Source: Rhea pennata (taxonomy: Eukaryota; Chordata; Aves; Rheiformes; Rheidae). From it: 64,000 nt of DNA. Location: assembly GCF_028389875.1 (NCBI RefSeq), contig NC_084669.1, positions 31,050,567 through 31,114,566 on the forward strand. Direction: 5' to 3'. Position numbers and translations under genes: made by a program. Below the pieces are notes generated by a model. It did not search any database. It was not told where the DNA came from and saw nothing but the letters and a program-made list of their open reading frames with translations. Positions 37,730-49,500 of this stretch are shown here, piece after piece. Numbering within the stretch: the first letter of the stretch is position 1; each line of letters opens with the position of its first letter.

Positions 37730-38080
37730 TTGTTTTCGCCTGGCTGCAGTACTTCGGTTGCTTGCGCTCGCTCTGGTCTGAGGAGATGCTCGCCCGGTGT
37801 GGCCTGGGTTTCTGACGAGGCCGGAGACCGGCAGGGCTGCCACGGCGTTGGCCAGCGAGCAGCCTACGAACGGTCAGCCTGGGGCAGGCGTTCTCCTTGC
37901 CGCGGAAAGGAAAGGGCGTTTCCAGAGCGTACTCACAGGACGGGGAAGGGTGGTGCCCAGCAGAAGGCGAGGTTGACTGAACTTCGGCTTGTAGAAAGTC
38001 ACTTGTCCGTGGCAGCTGGAAATGAGAGTGCCTCTCTCTGCATTACGGCGTTGTGCAGTCCACGTGAAAAGCAATTTCAC
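37730..38080. other. GC-rich stretch with a 141-codon open frame
   Basis: The sequence is moderately CpG-rich and open in one + strand frame (37,730-38,155). The predicted product is Arg/Ser/Gly-rich with no recognisable domain, membrane segment or family match. It is more likely a chance frame produced by GC content than a gene, but it overlaps a patch whose composition differs from the intron around it. Confidence 0.3.
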
Positions 38081-38254
38081 GTTTCAGCACTGCTTAGCTT
38101 TTTTCTCTCTTTTAACCAAATTGTAGGGTGGCTGATGAACTGTGGTAAACCTTGAGGAACGGTTTGGAGGGCAGGTCTTGCAGCAGAGATTGGCTTTTAG
38201 ACAAGCAGTGTCCTCGGTGAGCCATAATTTATATACCCCTGAAGTATGTTAGGA

Positions 38255-38420
38255 CGTTTCAGCTGGCGGGGGGTCTTGCCTCCCCTCCGGCGGGGTCCTC
38301 ACGGGGTCGGCCGCGCGCGCGAGCAGAAGCGCGGCTGTTAAGCTTCGCTGGCGCCAGCCTTCTTAAAGCGGGCTGCTGGAGCCACCCTCTCCTGTCGCTG
38401 CCGGTGGCGAGACCGGTTCA
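38255..38420. promoter_or_regulatory. Small CpG-rich patch in intron 2
   Basis: About 165 bp with a CGCGCGCG core (near 38,313) and G-rich flanks, distinct from its AT-rich neighbours. It is a candidate unmethylated regulatory patch. No coding evidence was seen. Confidence 0.3.
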
Positions 38421-39313
38421 CAAATGGGTTTCTAAAGATTTAATGCCTAGGGGTCGGTTTAGATTTCTTGTGACTGTGCTGCATGCTCTTTGCTTTTACA
38501 CCACTGGAAAAGAGAAAAAAAAAGCTAACGTCAGCTGAAACTCCGAGTCGTCTGGGCAATGGAACAACCAGTGACGCCTTGGGTAAAATCCTCAAAATTC
38601 AGCAGGCATCCATCAGATTTTGTCCGTCGTGGAAGTGGGCCTTCAGCCCTGCAGGGAGTGGAGACGGACAGCTTTTCACAGGGGAAGGGCTGTTTCTACT
38701 TCTTACTGAGTATCTGTCACGTTTGCCATCCCAGTTCTCAGATGGCATTTTGCCATCTCATTAGGTTGTTTCGCAGTGACCTAATGCTTCTCTCAGGAGG
38801 GGCTACCTCTGTTACCGTTCGGTTTGTTCTTAGTGTCTCGCTGCCCAGTCAGGGGCTGTATGGTTGTAGCTGCTTTCTTTAGGGTTTAGGGTCCTTCATC
38901 AAAGCCCAAGTTTTTTGAAGGAACTGCGGTAGTGAGGCATATCCTTCCTCATCTGTGGTTGCCCTTGTATGAGTAGCCTCTTCCCTCCCAGCCTGCAGTG
39001 CCATGCCTTGGTTTATATGGACAACAGGTTCAGTGTTCCGGTTCCTAATGAAATTTGTAAACTATTTCTCCTAATTCTGATATCTTCAGCGACATCAGAA
39101 GCTATAGCTGACAACAGTACTCAGCTGTATTTGCTATACACCATACTGGCAGCTAACTGCATACAAACTAAAACAGTAATTTGGTCAGAAAATACTTTAT
39201 AAGATGTCAGTGATTAGAAGACACTATATATTGCAATAATTTTGTGTCTTTTCATTTTCTTTCTTGCACTGACTGTCTTCAAGGAGAAGTAGTCCTGTAA
39301 GCTGTTCAATATG

Positions 39314-39357
39314 CAGAAAAGCCCTTAATGGGTATCAGAAAAGCCCTTAATGGGTAT
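39314..39357. repeat. Perfect 22-bp tandem duplication
   Basis: A 22-base unit beginning CAGAAAAGCCC and ending GGGTAT occurs twice without a mismatch. This suggests a recent duplication in intron 2. Confidence 0.95.
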
Positions 39358-40609
39358 ACAAGAAATAAAGCTTGTTGATCAAAAGTAGTGCATGTCCTGC
39401 ACTCATGGGTGCAATGAGGCTGTAAGGTGTATTTGGTAATCCTGCTAACCCATCTTTTATTATTTTGGTCTGCAAGGAGAAGTATTTGTAAAGTAGAAAC
39501 TTCTCTTTTGCCCTTAGAAGTTCTGGATGGTTGTGTGAAGTCGATGGAAGTGGCACATTTTCCAAACGAAGGTGTGCAAGGAATGCTTGGAGCAGGATGG
39601 GTGGTTAATTGTGCTGTTATGGCTATAGTTGAAATTTATTTTCTCTGAAAAATAAAAGAATATACTGTTACCTAAGGTAATTAATAGGGAAGGTGATTAT
39701 TCCAGATCTCTACTGTGTTTATAAAAAGTAAAAATGTGTTTAAAACTAATGATGTTCTTTTGGGCTTGCAGGGGAAAAAAGGTTACATTCTGTAACTTTT
39801 AACACTATAAAGCATGATGTTGGCTATTTTTTTCATAAAAATCACCGCTAGCTGCCCAAGGGTGTAGTTTACCTCTGTGTAAAACTTGTGCATGTAGCAT
39901 AAGTTAACTGTAAAATTCATACACTGTAAAATGTAGTACATGAGACCACAGAAGTATCTTAGGTGGCCCTAGAGAAAAAATATATCATACATACAAATGA
40001 CACTCTACCTGTAAAATTCAAGTTATTCTAAGTCAAAAGATGGTCAAGGAGCAATGTAGAAAAAAGACTTGAGCCTGCATTGCTTGAATTCCTTTCCTGG
40101 GACAATTTGAACTAATTAGATTGCTTTCTCTGAGGTTGAAGAAAAATAAAGTTTCTTTGAATGTAGAACAGTGCAGTGACAGTTAGAGAAGCTTTGTTGA
40201 CTCCAGTGACCCTGATAAGTGCCTTAAGACATAGTGAAAGTTTATGTTAATTTACCTGTTAAATAACAATGGCTTTTGCAGAAATCTCTTCCCAACCATA
40301 CTACTTTTGCTGGTGAGGTGTATTGGACTTAGAAAATACAGAGACATACATGGACTGAGAGAGTTCTTGTGTTTAAATATGTTTCTCCATCTCTTCAAGA
40401 TTACATTGAATGTATGACTTGCAAATAGCTTGTCAGACTCTCAGATTAATTGGGAAATACTCAGGTTTTTGGAAGGTACTTTTTGAAGCTGGGAGTTTTA
40501 AATGGGATCTTCAAGGTTTAATGTGTTATTACTGTTTTAATAAATAGCCTTAAAATTAATAGAAAAGCTTATAATATAGTTGATAAAATGCATACCAGCC
40601 AAGGAAGCT

Positions 40610-40665
40610 AGTCTAAAACTTAGTGCATGAAGCACAAGTCTAAAACTTGTGCATGAAGTGGAAAA
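40610..40665. repeat. Imperfect 28-bp tandem duplication
   Basis: Two adjacent copies of a unit starting AGTCTAAAACTT and continuing GTGCATGAAG differ by a few bases and a small indel. It is a short local duplication in AT-rich intron sequence. Confidence 0.8.
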
Positions 40666-41104
40666 TGAAGCAACTTCTGAAAAAAAAGTTTGTTTATATG
40701 TGAAATATGAATATGTAACTTCTTTATTTTTGAATATTTCTGGTGAAGCTATATTGAGTCAAAAAAAATTTCTGTCAAATCATTTAAATTTCTGATACGA
40801 TATAACAAAATCATTAACTTCTTGAAATCATAGAGAGATACAAGTGCAAGTATATTTTGGTCCTGGTCTCATAAATCTAACCTTAAAAATGTCATTTGAA
40901 TTTCTTATTAAGACGTTGTTAGTATGAAGTGAGTATGTGTTCCTCCCAGACTTTTTTTCCAGGATATCCATATCTGCAAATAATGGCTCACATGGGAAAA
41001 ATGTGGCCATCTATAAAATATACTGTTTCATAGTGCCTGCAGTGCGTTCATCTGGAATAATACTGAGATTTCATTTGAAGATGGGAAACACCTATGATTT
41101 AGAG

Positions 41105-41783
41105 ATCATTTAGGAAAACTTGACATCCATAGGTCCACAGGCCCTGATGCAATGCACCCATGAGTGGTGAGGAGAGCTGGCAGATGTCATTGCCAAGCCA
41201 TTCTCAATCATCTTTGAAAAGACACAGAGAACAGGAGAGGTGTCTGAGGACTAGAAAAATGCTAATATCACTCCAGTCTTCAAAAAGGGCAAGAAGGGGG
41301 AGCGAGGGAACTACAGACCAGTCAGCCTCACCTCCGTCCCTGGAACAGCTCATCCTGGATGCCATCTCTAAGCATGTGAAGGATAAGAAGGTGAGTAGGA
41401 GTAGTCAGCATAGGTTCACAAAGGGGAAATCCTGCGTAACCAATCTAAGCCTTCTACGATGGGATGACTAGTTTAGTAGATGAGGGGAGAACAGTGGAGG
41501 TTGTCTACCTTGAACTTCAGCAAGGCTTTCGACACTGTCTCCCGTAACATCCTCCTGGGCAAGCTCAGGAAGCGTGGGTTAGATGAATGGACAGTGAGGT
41601 GGATTGAGAACTGGCTGAAAGGCAGAGCTCAGAGAGTGGCCATTGGTGGCGTGGAGTCTAGTTGGAGGCCTGTGGCTAGTGGCGTCCTCCAGGGCTCAGT
41701 CTGGGTGACCCTGCTTGAGCAGGGGGGTTGGACTGGATGATCTCCAGAGGTCCCTTCCAACCTCAACCATTCTGTGATTCTAA
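41105..41783 (+). mobile_element. CR1 LINE, 5'-truncated and internally deleted
   Basis: The sequence encodes recognisable pieces of the CR1 reverse transcriptase: a 5' part near 41,300-41,450 (ISKHVKDKK, FTKGKSC), then SKAFDTVSRNILLGKLRK at about 41,520-41,575 and RWIENWLKGRAQRV near 41,600. It ends with the CR1 3' tail (GATCTCCAGAGG, then TTCTGTGATTCT). The frame is broken: a TAG at 41252-41254, a loss of bases near 41,340, and a small insertion near 41,510 that shifts the frame. At about 41,702 the RT frame jumps straight to the 3' tail, so the catalytic aspartate region is missing. It lies in sense orientation in GRID1 intron 2. It cannot move by itself. CR1 is the main LINE of birds and other reptiles. 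Confidence 0.93.
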
Positions 41784-42389
41784 CAGGGCTGGGCCTCAAG
41801 GTATTCTTTTTCTTTCTAAAATGCTGATAAAATTCTTTGAAATGTTCTTAAGTATGTTGAAGATTGTTTCAAGATGGGTGTATTGGCTTAAGAAAAGATC
41901 ATTCCATTTTCCCCATAATTGCATTCTCTTTTTGATGAGATTTTACAGAGATATTCTGTAAAGGTATTATATCTCTTTTCATATAGAAAAATATTAATCT
42001 AGAAAGTAAACTGGTGGAGGGTATTAGATATCGTGGTACAGAGAAAGGACTATTGATTTTCTGGACACGGCTTCTGGATTAATTTTAAGTCATCAAAATT
42101 TGATTCTAACTCTGGTTGCTAGTGGCTAAGAATTGCTCGGTGAAGACTAATGATGGGCTCAGTGTGGTTTCTCATGTTTTGCCAAGCTCTACTGTATAAG
42201 GTGGGATAGGAAGATAAAATCTTAAGCTTGTGACCAGTACCTGTAGGCATCCTTGGGACTAGGTCTAGTTCCTATTCATAGTGCTCCTGTTGTGATGACC
42301 ACCTGCTTCCGACCTGCTGCCTTCTGACATGCCTGTCGGGCCTGAGAAGGAATTTTCCACTAGAAACATAATGTAAGCTGCATGGTATT

Positions 42390-42418
42390 CCTTTCTTTCT
42401 TTCTTTTTTTTTTTTTTT
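42390..42418. repeat. (CTTT)n followed by T run
   Basis: Four or so CTTT units merge into a T run. It is a pyrimidine microsatellite with no associated gene. Confidence 0.9.
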
Positions 42419-44171
42419 GTTTCTTATTTCCCTTCCCTCTCATGCTTTGCTTGCCCGAAGTGTCAGACTGGCCAAAGGAAGTGGCAATAAGTTTGGTATA
42501 TTAGGCTGGCTATTGTTTTTTGCTAAACTGCTTTGTGTTTTACTGAACGGCAGAAATGAGTTAAACTAGATTTGGGCTGGGATAGGAATTTTTCTCACTA
42601 TTGGAAAAGTGAGGATCTGCTACTTAATTCATTTGTGCTTTCCATGTTGTGTATATATAATCCATTATTTCTTAGGATTATCTGAACTATTTGACCTAAC
42701 CCATTTCTTGGTATTCTTGAGGCCAGCAGGATGGCCTTAATTTCCTCTGCTCTCTGCTTGTGTCACATTGTAATTCTGGCCTTTGGTCTTTTAGTATAGA
42801 CTTTGGGATGGCTGTAGGACAGTGGTTTTCAAGATTTTTCAATTTCAGGTTCCTGAGAGGGGTAATAGTTTACTGACAGCAGAATTGCTTTTCTTCCTTT
42901 CACTCAGAAATTGAAATGAGTGGTGTAAGATTTAGGACGTACTCCCTGGGGTGCACAGGACTGGTGTGTTCTTGACTTCTTCATTGCGTTTTTTTCTTTC
43001 ATTGCGGAGAATTGGGTTTAGAAACCTAGATGATCCTTCTAACTCTGTCGCCCAGATATGGAGCATAAATATGCTCACTGTAATTAACCTCATGCTGTTT
43101 ACTTTCTTTAAAAGGGTCTATTAAATCTTTATTTTATTTGGCCAAGAGATTTGCAGTACTGAGGATTTGTTCTATCATTAACTAAACACAAAGGCTAGAA
43201 AAATTGACTGACCCATTCTTGAATGGCAAGCTGTTATCTTAATGCTGACACGTAAATGAAAAACCTTCTTGAACTTGTTAGTCTCAGTTATTTTCTGGAG
43301 AGAAATACAGTGCAAAGGAGGAGGAGAACCTTAGGTCTCTGGAGGTACGAACATGGGAATTTGGGAAGTCTGATGATCGAAAGCTCAGATTTTGGCCTGT
43401 TTGGCAAGCATGACTGTGTCCCCCTCATAATGCAGACTGGAAATCTTTAATAGCTGCACGTCAGGACTTGCAGTGAGTGATTATTTCATCTTCTGTTTAT
43501 ACCAGTCATCAAAGTGTTCTGTGTTGACAAGGCCTGGAAAATTCTCAAAGGTTTTGTTGCTGTTAATGCAGCGTGCTACAGTGGAACCTATCTTGTACAG
43601 CAGCGTCTTTGAGTACTTCTAATGTTGTCGTCTGTATTTGCATTAACTCGTTGAGTCATAGGAGCTGCCTGTTCCTCCCCATCCGCCGTATTTGAAATGA
43701 CTGCAGTAGGTTCCTTGCAAGTTTTTGCTTCTGTATATTGCACTTGGACATTTGAAGATGCTTCTGTTTTCTGCCTTTAACAGCACACAGCAGCTGTTTT
43801 GTGATTTTATAAAAACTCAGGCTATTTACTTAGAAGTAAAATTCAGAAGGCATTATTTCTGTGAGGATTTTGATTAACTTTTTTCAGAAATAGGAATAAA
43901 TCATCTCAAAAAATTACTATATATAGTAATATTTTAATCCTCCCCATAGTTAATTAAACTAATTGAATACTTCTGTAGCCCTATTCAGTCCGTAAAAGTT
44001 CCTAAAAAGATTAAATATACGTGTACCAGGACCTGCTTTCTTTCTGTTCAGAGAGATCTCATTTCAGATATCAGTGGTAACCTTGATAACTTTTTCCTGG
44101 CTTGATTCTTAGACTTGTTACAGATGAGGTTCTGGATCACAACTGAATTGGAACTGCTTAATTTTGAATAG

Positions 44172-44174
<3 letters not shown>

Positions 44175-44219
<45 letters not shown>
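44175..44219. repeat. (TA)n dinucleotide repeat
   Basis: More than 20 TA units in a row, followed by a T run. It is likely polymorphic and can form a cruciform. Confidence 0.95.
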
Positions 44220-44227
<8 letters not shown>

Positions 44228-46269
44228 TAGAAGCAGGCTGGGAATTTGTGCATAGAAAACTCTTTGAACTTGCATACATTCAGAGCAGACCTGTGATCAA
44301 CATAATGTAAACAGAACGATCTAGTCTCAAGAGTACCTATAGGCAGAGGTTGCAAGCTTTATCACCTCTACCTTAGTACATAGTAGTACTTGGCATACAC
44401 ATGAGGACCTGGTTTGGGGTGCATTTCATTTCTTCTTTCCTTTGAAATTAGTCTGGCTTTTCATTTTTACTGTGGAAGCACCTTATACCACAAAGTAAAT
44501 TGGTGTATTGCCTATACTTATTGCAGTCACTTGAAGCATTTTGCAGGTATTTATGAAACATTGTACTTCATCCTTTCGAGGCAGATCCTGCACATGTGAG
44601 GAGCTTCTCCTCGCGTGCATGGGCTTAAAGGCAGGATGGCTCAAGGACAGGCAAAACCAGAGCTGCTGAAGGCAGTGGCTGCAGGAGCACCGTGAGCCTT
44701 AGCTCTAGTGATGAGCGTGGCTGTACTGCGGCAGCAGCTGCCCCACGAGAAGGGCTTGGATGAGGGGACGGCACTGCTAGTGGGACTAAGGAAGGAGCAG
44801 CCTTCCTTAAACTTGCCCTTTGTGCCACTGTGACTTTGCCTGTGTTTTGTCCCTTCATCTCTTTCCTGTGGCAGAAGCAGCTTGGCCCTCACCAGGAACA
44901 ACGTCTTACCCTCGTGGCATCGCAGTTCAATTCTGCCCTAACTGCTGTCCCTGCGAGCAGACTGTGGGATACTTCGTCCTCTCTGCCTGCGCAAGAGCTG
45001 AGCCTGTATTTCCAAACAGTATCACCTCCGAGAAAATAGTTGCAAAGAGGGAACTGCACCATGAGCGCAGTTAAGGAAATACGGAGTGTCTCAAAGTTGT
45101 GCTCCTTTAACTCGGGTGCAGACGATCGTTTCACTGGTGATGGCATGCGCAGCTGGCTAGCGAGACAGAAACAAAACTGTATCACTTGCGTGATTGCTTC
45201 CAGCTCAGTGACGTATCTCTGATTTGCAGTGGTCTTGGCTGATCTGCGCAGGCTTGAAGCAATTAATATCTAAGAGAAAGAACTGCAGCCTGATATAGGC
45301 TATTCACTATAGACACAGAAATAAAGACTATATTGGAGTGACTGATTTGCTGGAAATTATTCAGTTGCCTCTAGAACAAATAGGAAATAAAGATGTTTGA
45401 CTGCCTTCATTAATCCCCAAAGCTTCTGTTGCAACAGTTGTTATGGAACCAAAGTAGGTATTAAATCTGTCTCTAAAAGTTACAGAAAACACAGCTTTAG
45501 GAATTCATTGCCTGTTTTACTAGTGATTGGCAAATAATTCCTAAAAAGAGGCTTTAAAGGGTCTGACCTGTGGAGTTCACAGTTCTCAAAGATTTGATTT
45601 GGTTTTGAGGGCATCAGTTCTTCCAAGGAGAGGCTGTTGTCAGATTCACAGTCCATATCCGATGTCTTTCTGAGTGCCCAGCTGACTTAAGCAGAAGTAA
45701 TCGAGAGCCAGCCAAAGAGGTGTGACAGTAGAATGGGAACCGTCCGACTGGAGCTTGGTATCCCTTCCCAGGAATATCCTTAAACTGTAGCAAGAGAAAG
45801 GATCTACACACTGCAAAGTGCCCTGTTGCACTTACTAGTTCAGTCTGGCTTCAGACAGTGGATCTAGAAACAGATATGGCAACAGACGGGGCGGAGGTTT
45901 TTGGTGGGCAGAGCGGTATATAAAGAAGAGCTATGAACCTGTAATTTTTTCATAGACAAAGATGACTAAATGTAGCACAGAAAGTATTCTGAAAAAACAT
46001 TTTTGGTCTGAAAACTGTGACCAGTTCTGAAGTATTAACTAATATATAAATAGCTAACAAGGCTTGGGCAGTGTCAGTCCGTAGAGAAAAATTGCTACCT
46101 TTTATTTTTCCTCTGTAGTCCTCCTGTTTTATATCTTAAAAATATTTGAGAGAGACCAGTAACTAAAATACTCTCCAGATTTTTTTTTGCTTTTTTAGTT
46201 TAACTGTACAACAAAACTTCATTGTATTTTAGAAGGATTAAAAACAGATGGAGAATGTGTGACTTCTGT

Positions 46270-46560
46270 CTAGAAGCTGTAGCGGGCCTCACGTTGCCCG
46301 TGGCGGTGCTCGGGGTGCTCCACAGCCTGGCTGCTGGGTCCGTGGCTTCGTCGGGAGCACGCCATGCTGTCCCACCGGTGCAAAGCTGCTCTGGCCTGGC
46401 GGCTGCTCCTGCTGCTTCTGTGCAAGCCCTCCTCGCAGGAGGGACGCAGGAGAAGCGGCGGCGGCCGGGACCTGCCGGGGCCAGGCTCCAGCGCGGCTCC
46501 ATGGACCAGTCACAAGCGGCGTCTAACAAATTCTCCTTTTGACTTTGCTCGCTAACGAGC
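46270..46560 (+). other. CpG-rich patch with a short signal-peptide-like frame
   Basis: This GC/CpG-rich patch stands in AT-rich intron 2. On the + strand 46,364-46,555 is open for 63 codons and begins MLSHRCKAALAWRLLLLLL followed by CKPSSQ. It has a basic start, a Leu-rich hydrophobic core and small polar residues after it, as in a signal peptide. The remainder is Arg/Ser/Gly-rich. The product is not recognised. It may be a chance frame, an unannotated small secreted peptide, or part of a non-coding transcript. Another frame in the same patch is open on the opposite strand, which argues that GC content alone can explain it. Confidence 0.25.
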
Positions 46561-49389
46561 GGCCCGGGGTACTGATGGCTGCGCTCTACTGACCATCTGC
46601 TCTCTTCCTTGGGAACTGCTGCTGAAGTCTGCGTACGCGGGCAAAACTTCCTTCTGACTGTCTTAAACAAGGATGGTAGCATTTGAGGCTAGCTAGCTCC
46701 AGAACCTGGACCAACCAGTTTGCTTATGTTTCTCTCACTCCTCTGAAGTTAGTAATTGTTTTAAATAGCTGCTCACGATTAGGCAGATTATGTGCAGATT
46801 AGAGAACACTTCCTTTTCTTTCTGGAGTCTTTTTCTCCATCCTAGCTGTGGGAAACAATACACAAAGAAAGATGAGTCACTGTTTTTAGCATTTGTCTTT
46901 GTTTTCTGCTGTCTCTTAGGAGATCTAAGCCTGTTCTTTTCATATAATGTTTTTTTTCCCAGTAAGAGGCTCCAAAAAGATGCAACTTGTTTAACGCCTG
47001 GACTGTCCTTCAGAGGAGTTTCTTCACAAAATCCTTACAGTGAAGGCAGGCAGATTGCAGTCGCTGGTGGGCACTGAACGGTGGTTTGAGGACCACTCTT
47101 GGCTCTGACTCCACCGTGCTGGCATTGTGCTCCAAGCACTTGGGCCTTCAGCTCCCAGGGCGCAAGGGTCCAGCAGCGTTTCCGGCATCGAGCCTTGCGT
47201 TTCTGTTTGCATGGGAACGGAAGCTCGAAGCCAGTCAGGTGCTTATATGACCGTCTAAGTGCCGTTATTTCTCAGAGAGTATTGAACCCCCCCTTTGAGG
47301 AGCAAATATGCAGATGGGCCATATGGTAATGGTTGTTGGCCCTGGTCGTAATCAGTGCATCCAACTTCGCAAATGTAATCTAAGCCTCATAAAAATGTTA
47401 GGTGAGATCTTCAGTCTAGCTCTAGTGAGTTGAATTAAAGGAGGCTTACCCTGAGTATCTGAACTGTTCAGCTGGTTCTCTTTTTTTTCAAGAACGTCCT
47501 TTAAGTACTGTTATCAGAGGGAAAACCCCACCAGCAACAGCAGATTCAGGCTTCAGAAGATTTTCTGCATTTAGAGTTAGGCTCATACACAGTGCGCTGG
47601 TCATCATTTTTCCTTCCAGAAACAAAGGAGGTGAAAGCAGGGAAGGCACCCAGTCATATATGAGTTATTCTTTCTCTGTCTACATTCAGAATTCACCTAG
47701 CATTAAAGAAGCAAGCGAGAGATGGTAGATACATTTGTCTCAAGTAACTAATATGAGTTGATATATCAATGATAAATATAGTAAGGCAACTTCAAAGTGC
47801 TTCAGCACATACATTTTTCTGTGACCAGCAATGACAACAAAGGTTTTCATAAGGTGTATTAGAGATATTTCTTTAAATATAAATCCAAAACTGTCATTTG
47901 CTTTTATATGTGTTTGTTTTTGTCAGCTAGATAGCTGTTTAGAGGTTTCTAAAGAAGAACTTGTAAGAATCAGAGAGGTTTTCTGCCACTGCAAACAGAA
48001 GATATAGTTTAGCTCCTGTGGTTGGGTTTACCTCTGAATATTTTGATACTGAACGTTTGCTGCTCAGAAATAACTAATTAGCTCAGAATAAAATAGGAGG
48101 GTGGCGAATGTGGTAGGAATAACTAGGGAGGTTGCTGTATACCTGAGTTGTGTGTTTGATTAGGGAGCACTCTTTAGAGTACGGAGAAGAGGAAGGCTGT
48201 CATGCTTTTTACCTGTAATGGGATGCCTTTGGATTTCCCTTTAAAAATAGTCTGGGGAGTCAATGCTGCTTCCTCCAGGGTTGGCTTCTGTGGACATCCT
48301 CAGTGATGTGAGGGACTCGGAAGCATGTGTCTGTTTTACAGCTGCTCATAGCATCCTTACTGAGGGGAATTCCCAGGAATCTCCATGAAGTTACTCGAAA
48401 AGAACAGGAGGTCACTGCTGGCATGGGGCTATGAGAGCTCATCATGAAGAAAAGCATTGCAGGGGAGAGGATTTATTTTTCTCATTTATCCCTAATGACT
48501 GATTGACTAAAATAGACCATAGTTTTTTTGTTGTTGTTGTTTTGTTTTGTGTTTTTTTGCCAATCACATAGGAAAGGAGGAGGATTTGGGTTAGATAAAG
48601 TTTTTAGCTTGATATATATCTTCTGCTTTTGTGTAATAGCTGTGTGTCAGTTCACTGTGAAAGATCCCTAAAGGGCTTTTATCAGGAGGGATTTAGAGGA
48701 ACACTGAAAGGTAAGGTGATACTATTACTGACTTATTTCACATGTAGACTTTGTCATTTTAGGAATGTCAGTTTGTTACAGCCTGTTTCAGAAAGGCAGC
48801 CAGATATGTATAAATACCCTGGTTGTTCAGATTGGTTTTAAGTTTCAGACTTGTTAAGGACAGTTTAAAAATCTCAATCTTTATTTAAAATAGGAAAAAG
48901 GCAGTGACTTTCCAGTAAATCTGTATTTTCTTAAATAGAAGTATTTTAGCTGTTATAGACCATTTTACTGTCTATCACTATATGGATACTGATATGATTA
49001 CTTTGTAGTAATGTAATCTTTCTGCTTTCCATACTTGTGAGGAGCATTGTAAGAATTAATTAAGAAATCCTGATAAGAATATTCAGCACACTCTTAAGTA
49101 TTTTATTCAGAGATATCTTTCCCTCACTACAAGAACTTGAAATGCTTTTCTGTTCTGCATTTGCATTAGAATAAAATGACAGGAAACAAGTGTTTGCACC
49201 ATTTGACCTGAGAGATGTGTTTTCAGATATTGGGTTCTGTGTGTGCGTGTGTGTGTGAGAGAGACAGAGGAAAAAATAAAGGGATGGAGTTTCTCAAATT
49301 GCTGTTTTTATTGCCCCTGGTTTGCACCAGAAGTCGTCTTCTCTTACTCTCTTTTCCTTACTGGTATCAGTTCTCGAATCTGAAAGAGA

Positions 49390-49500
49390 ATTCGATAGTA
49401 TGATATTGATAGACATGGTAGAATGATATTGATAGCGTGTATGATAAATGTGGTAATATGATATTGATGTGATAGTATGATACTGACGAAAGTATTGATG
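49390..49500. repeat. Degenerate ATGATATTGATAG minisatellite
   Basis: Five or so imperfect copies of a 13-25 base unit containing TATGATATTGAT follow one another. The unit length and sequence vary, which suggests an old tandem array. Confidence 0.8.

Noticed and set aside
38880..38893. Two telomere-like TTTAGGG units
   Set aside because: Only two units of the non-vertebrate type, with no array. It is chance.
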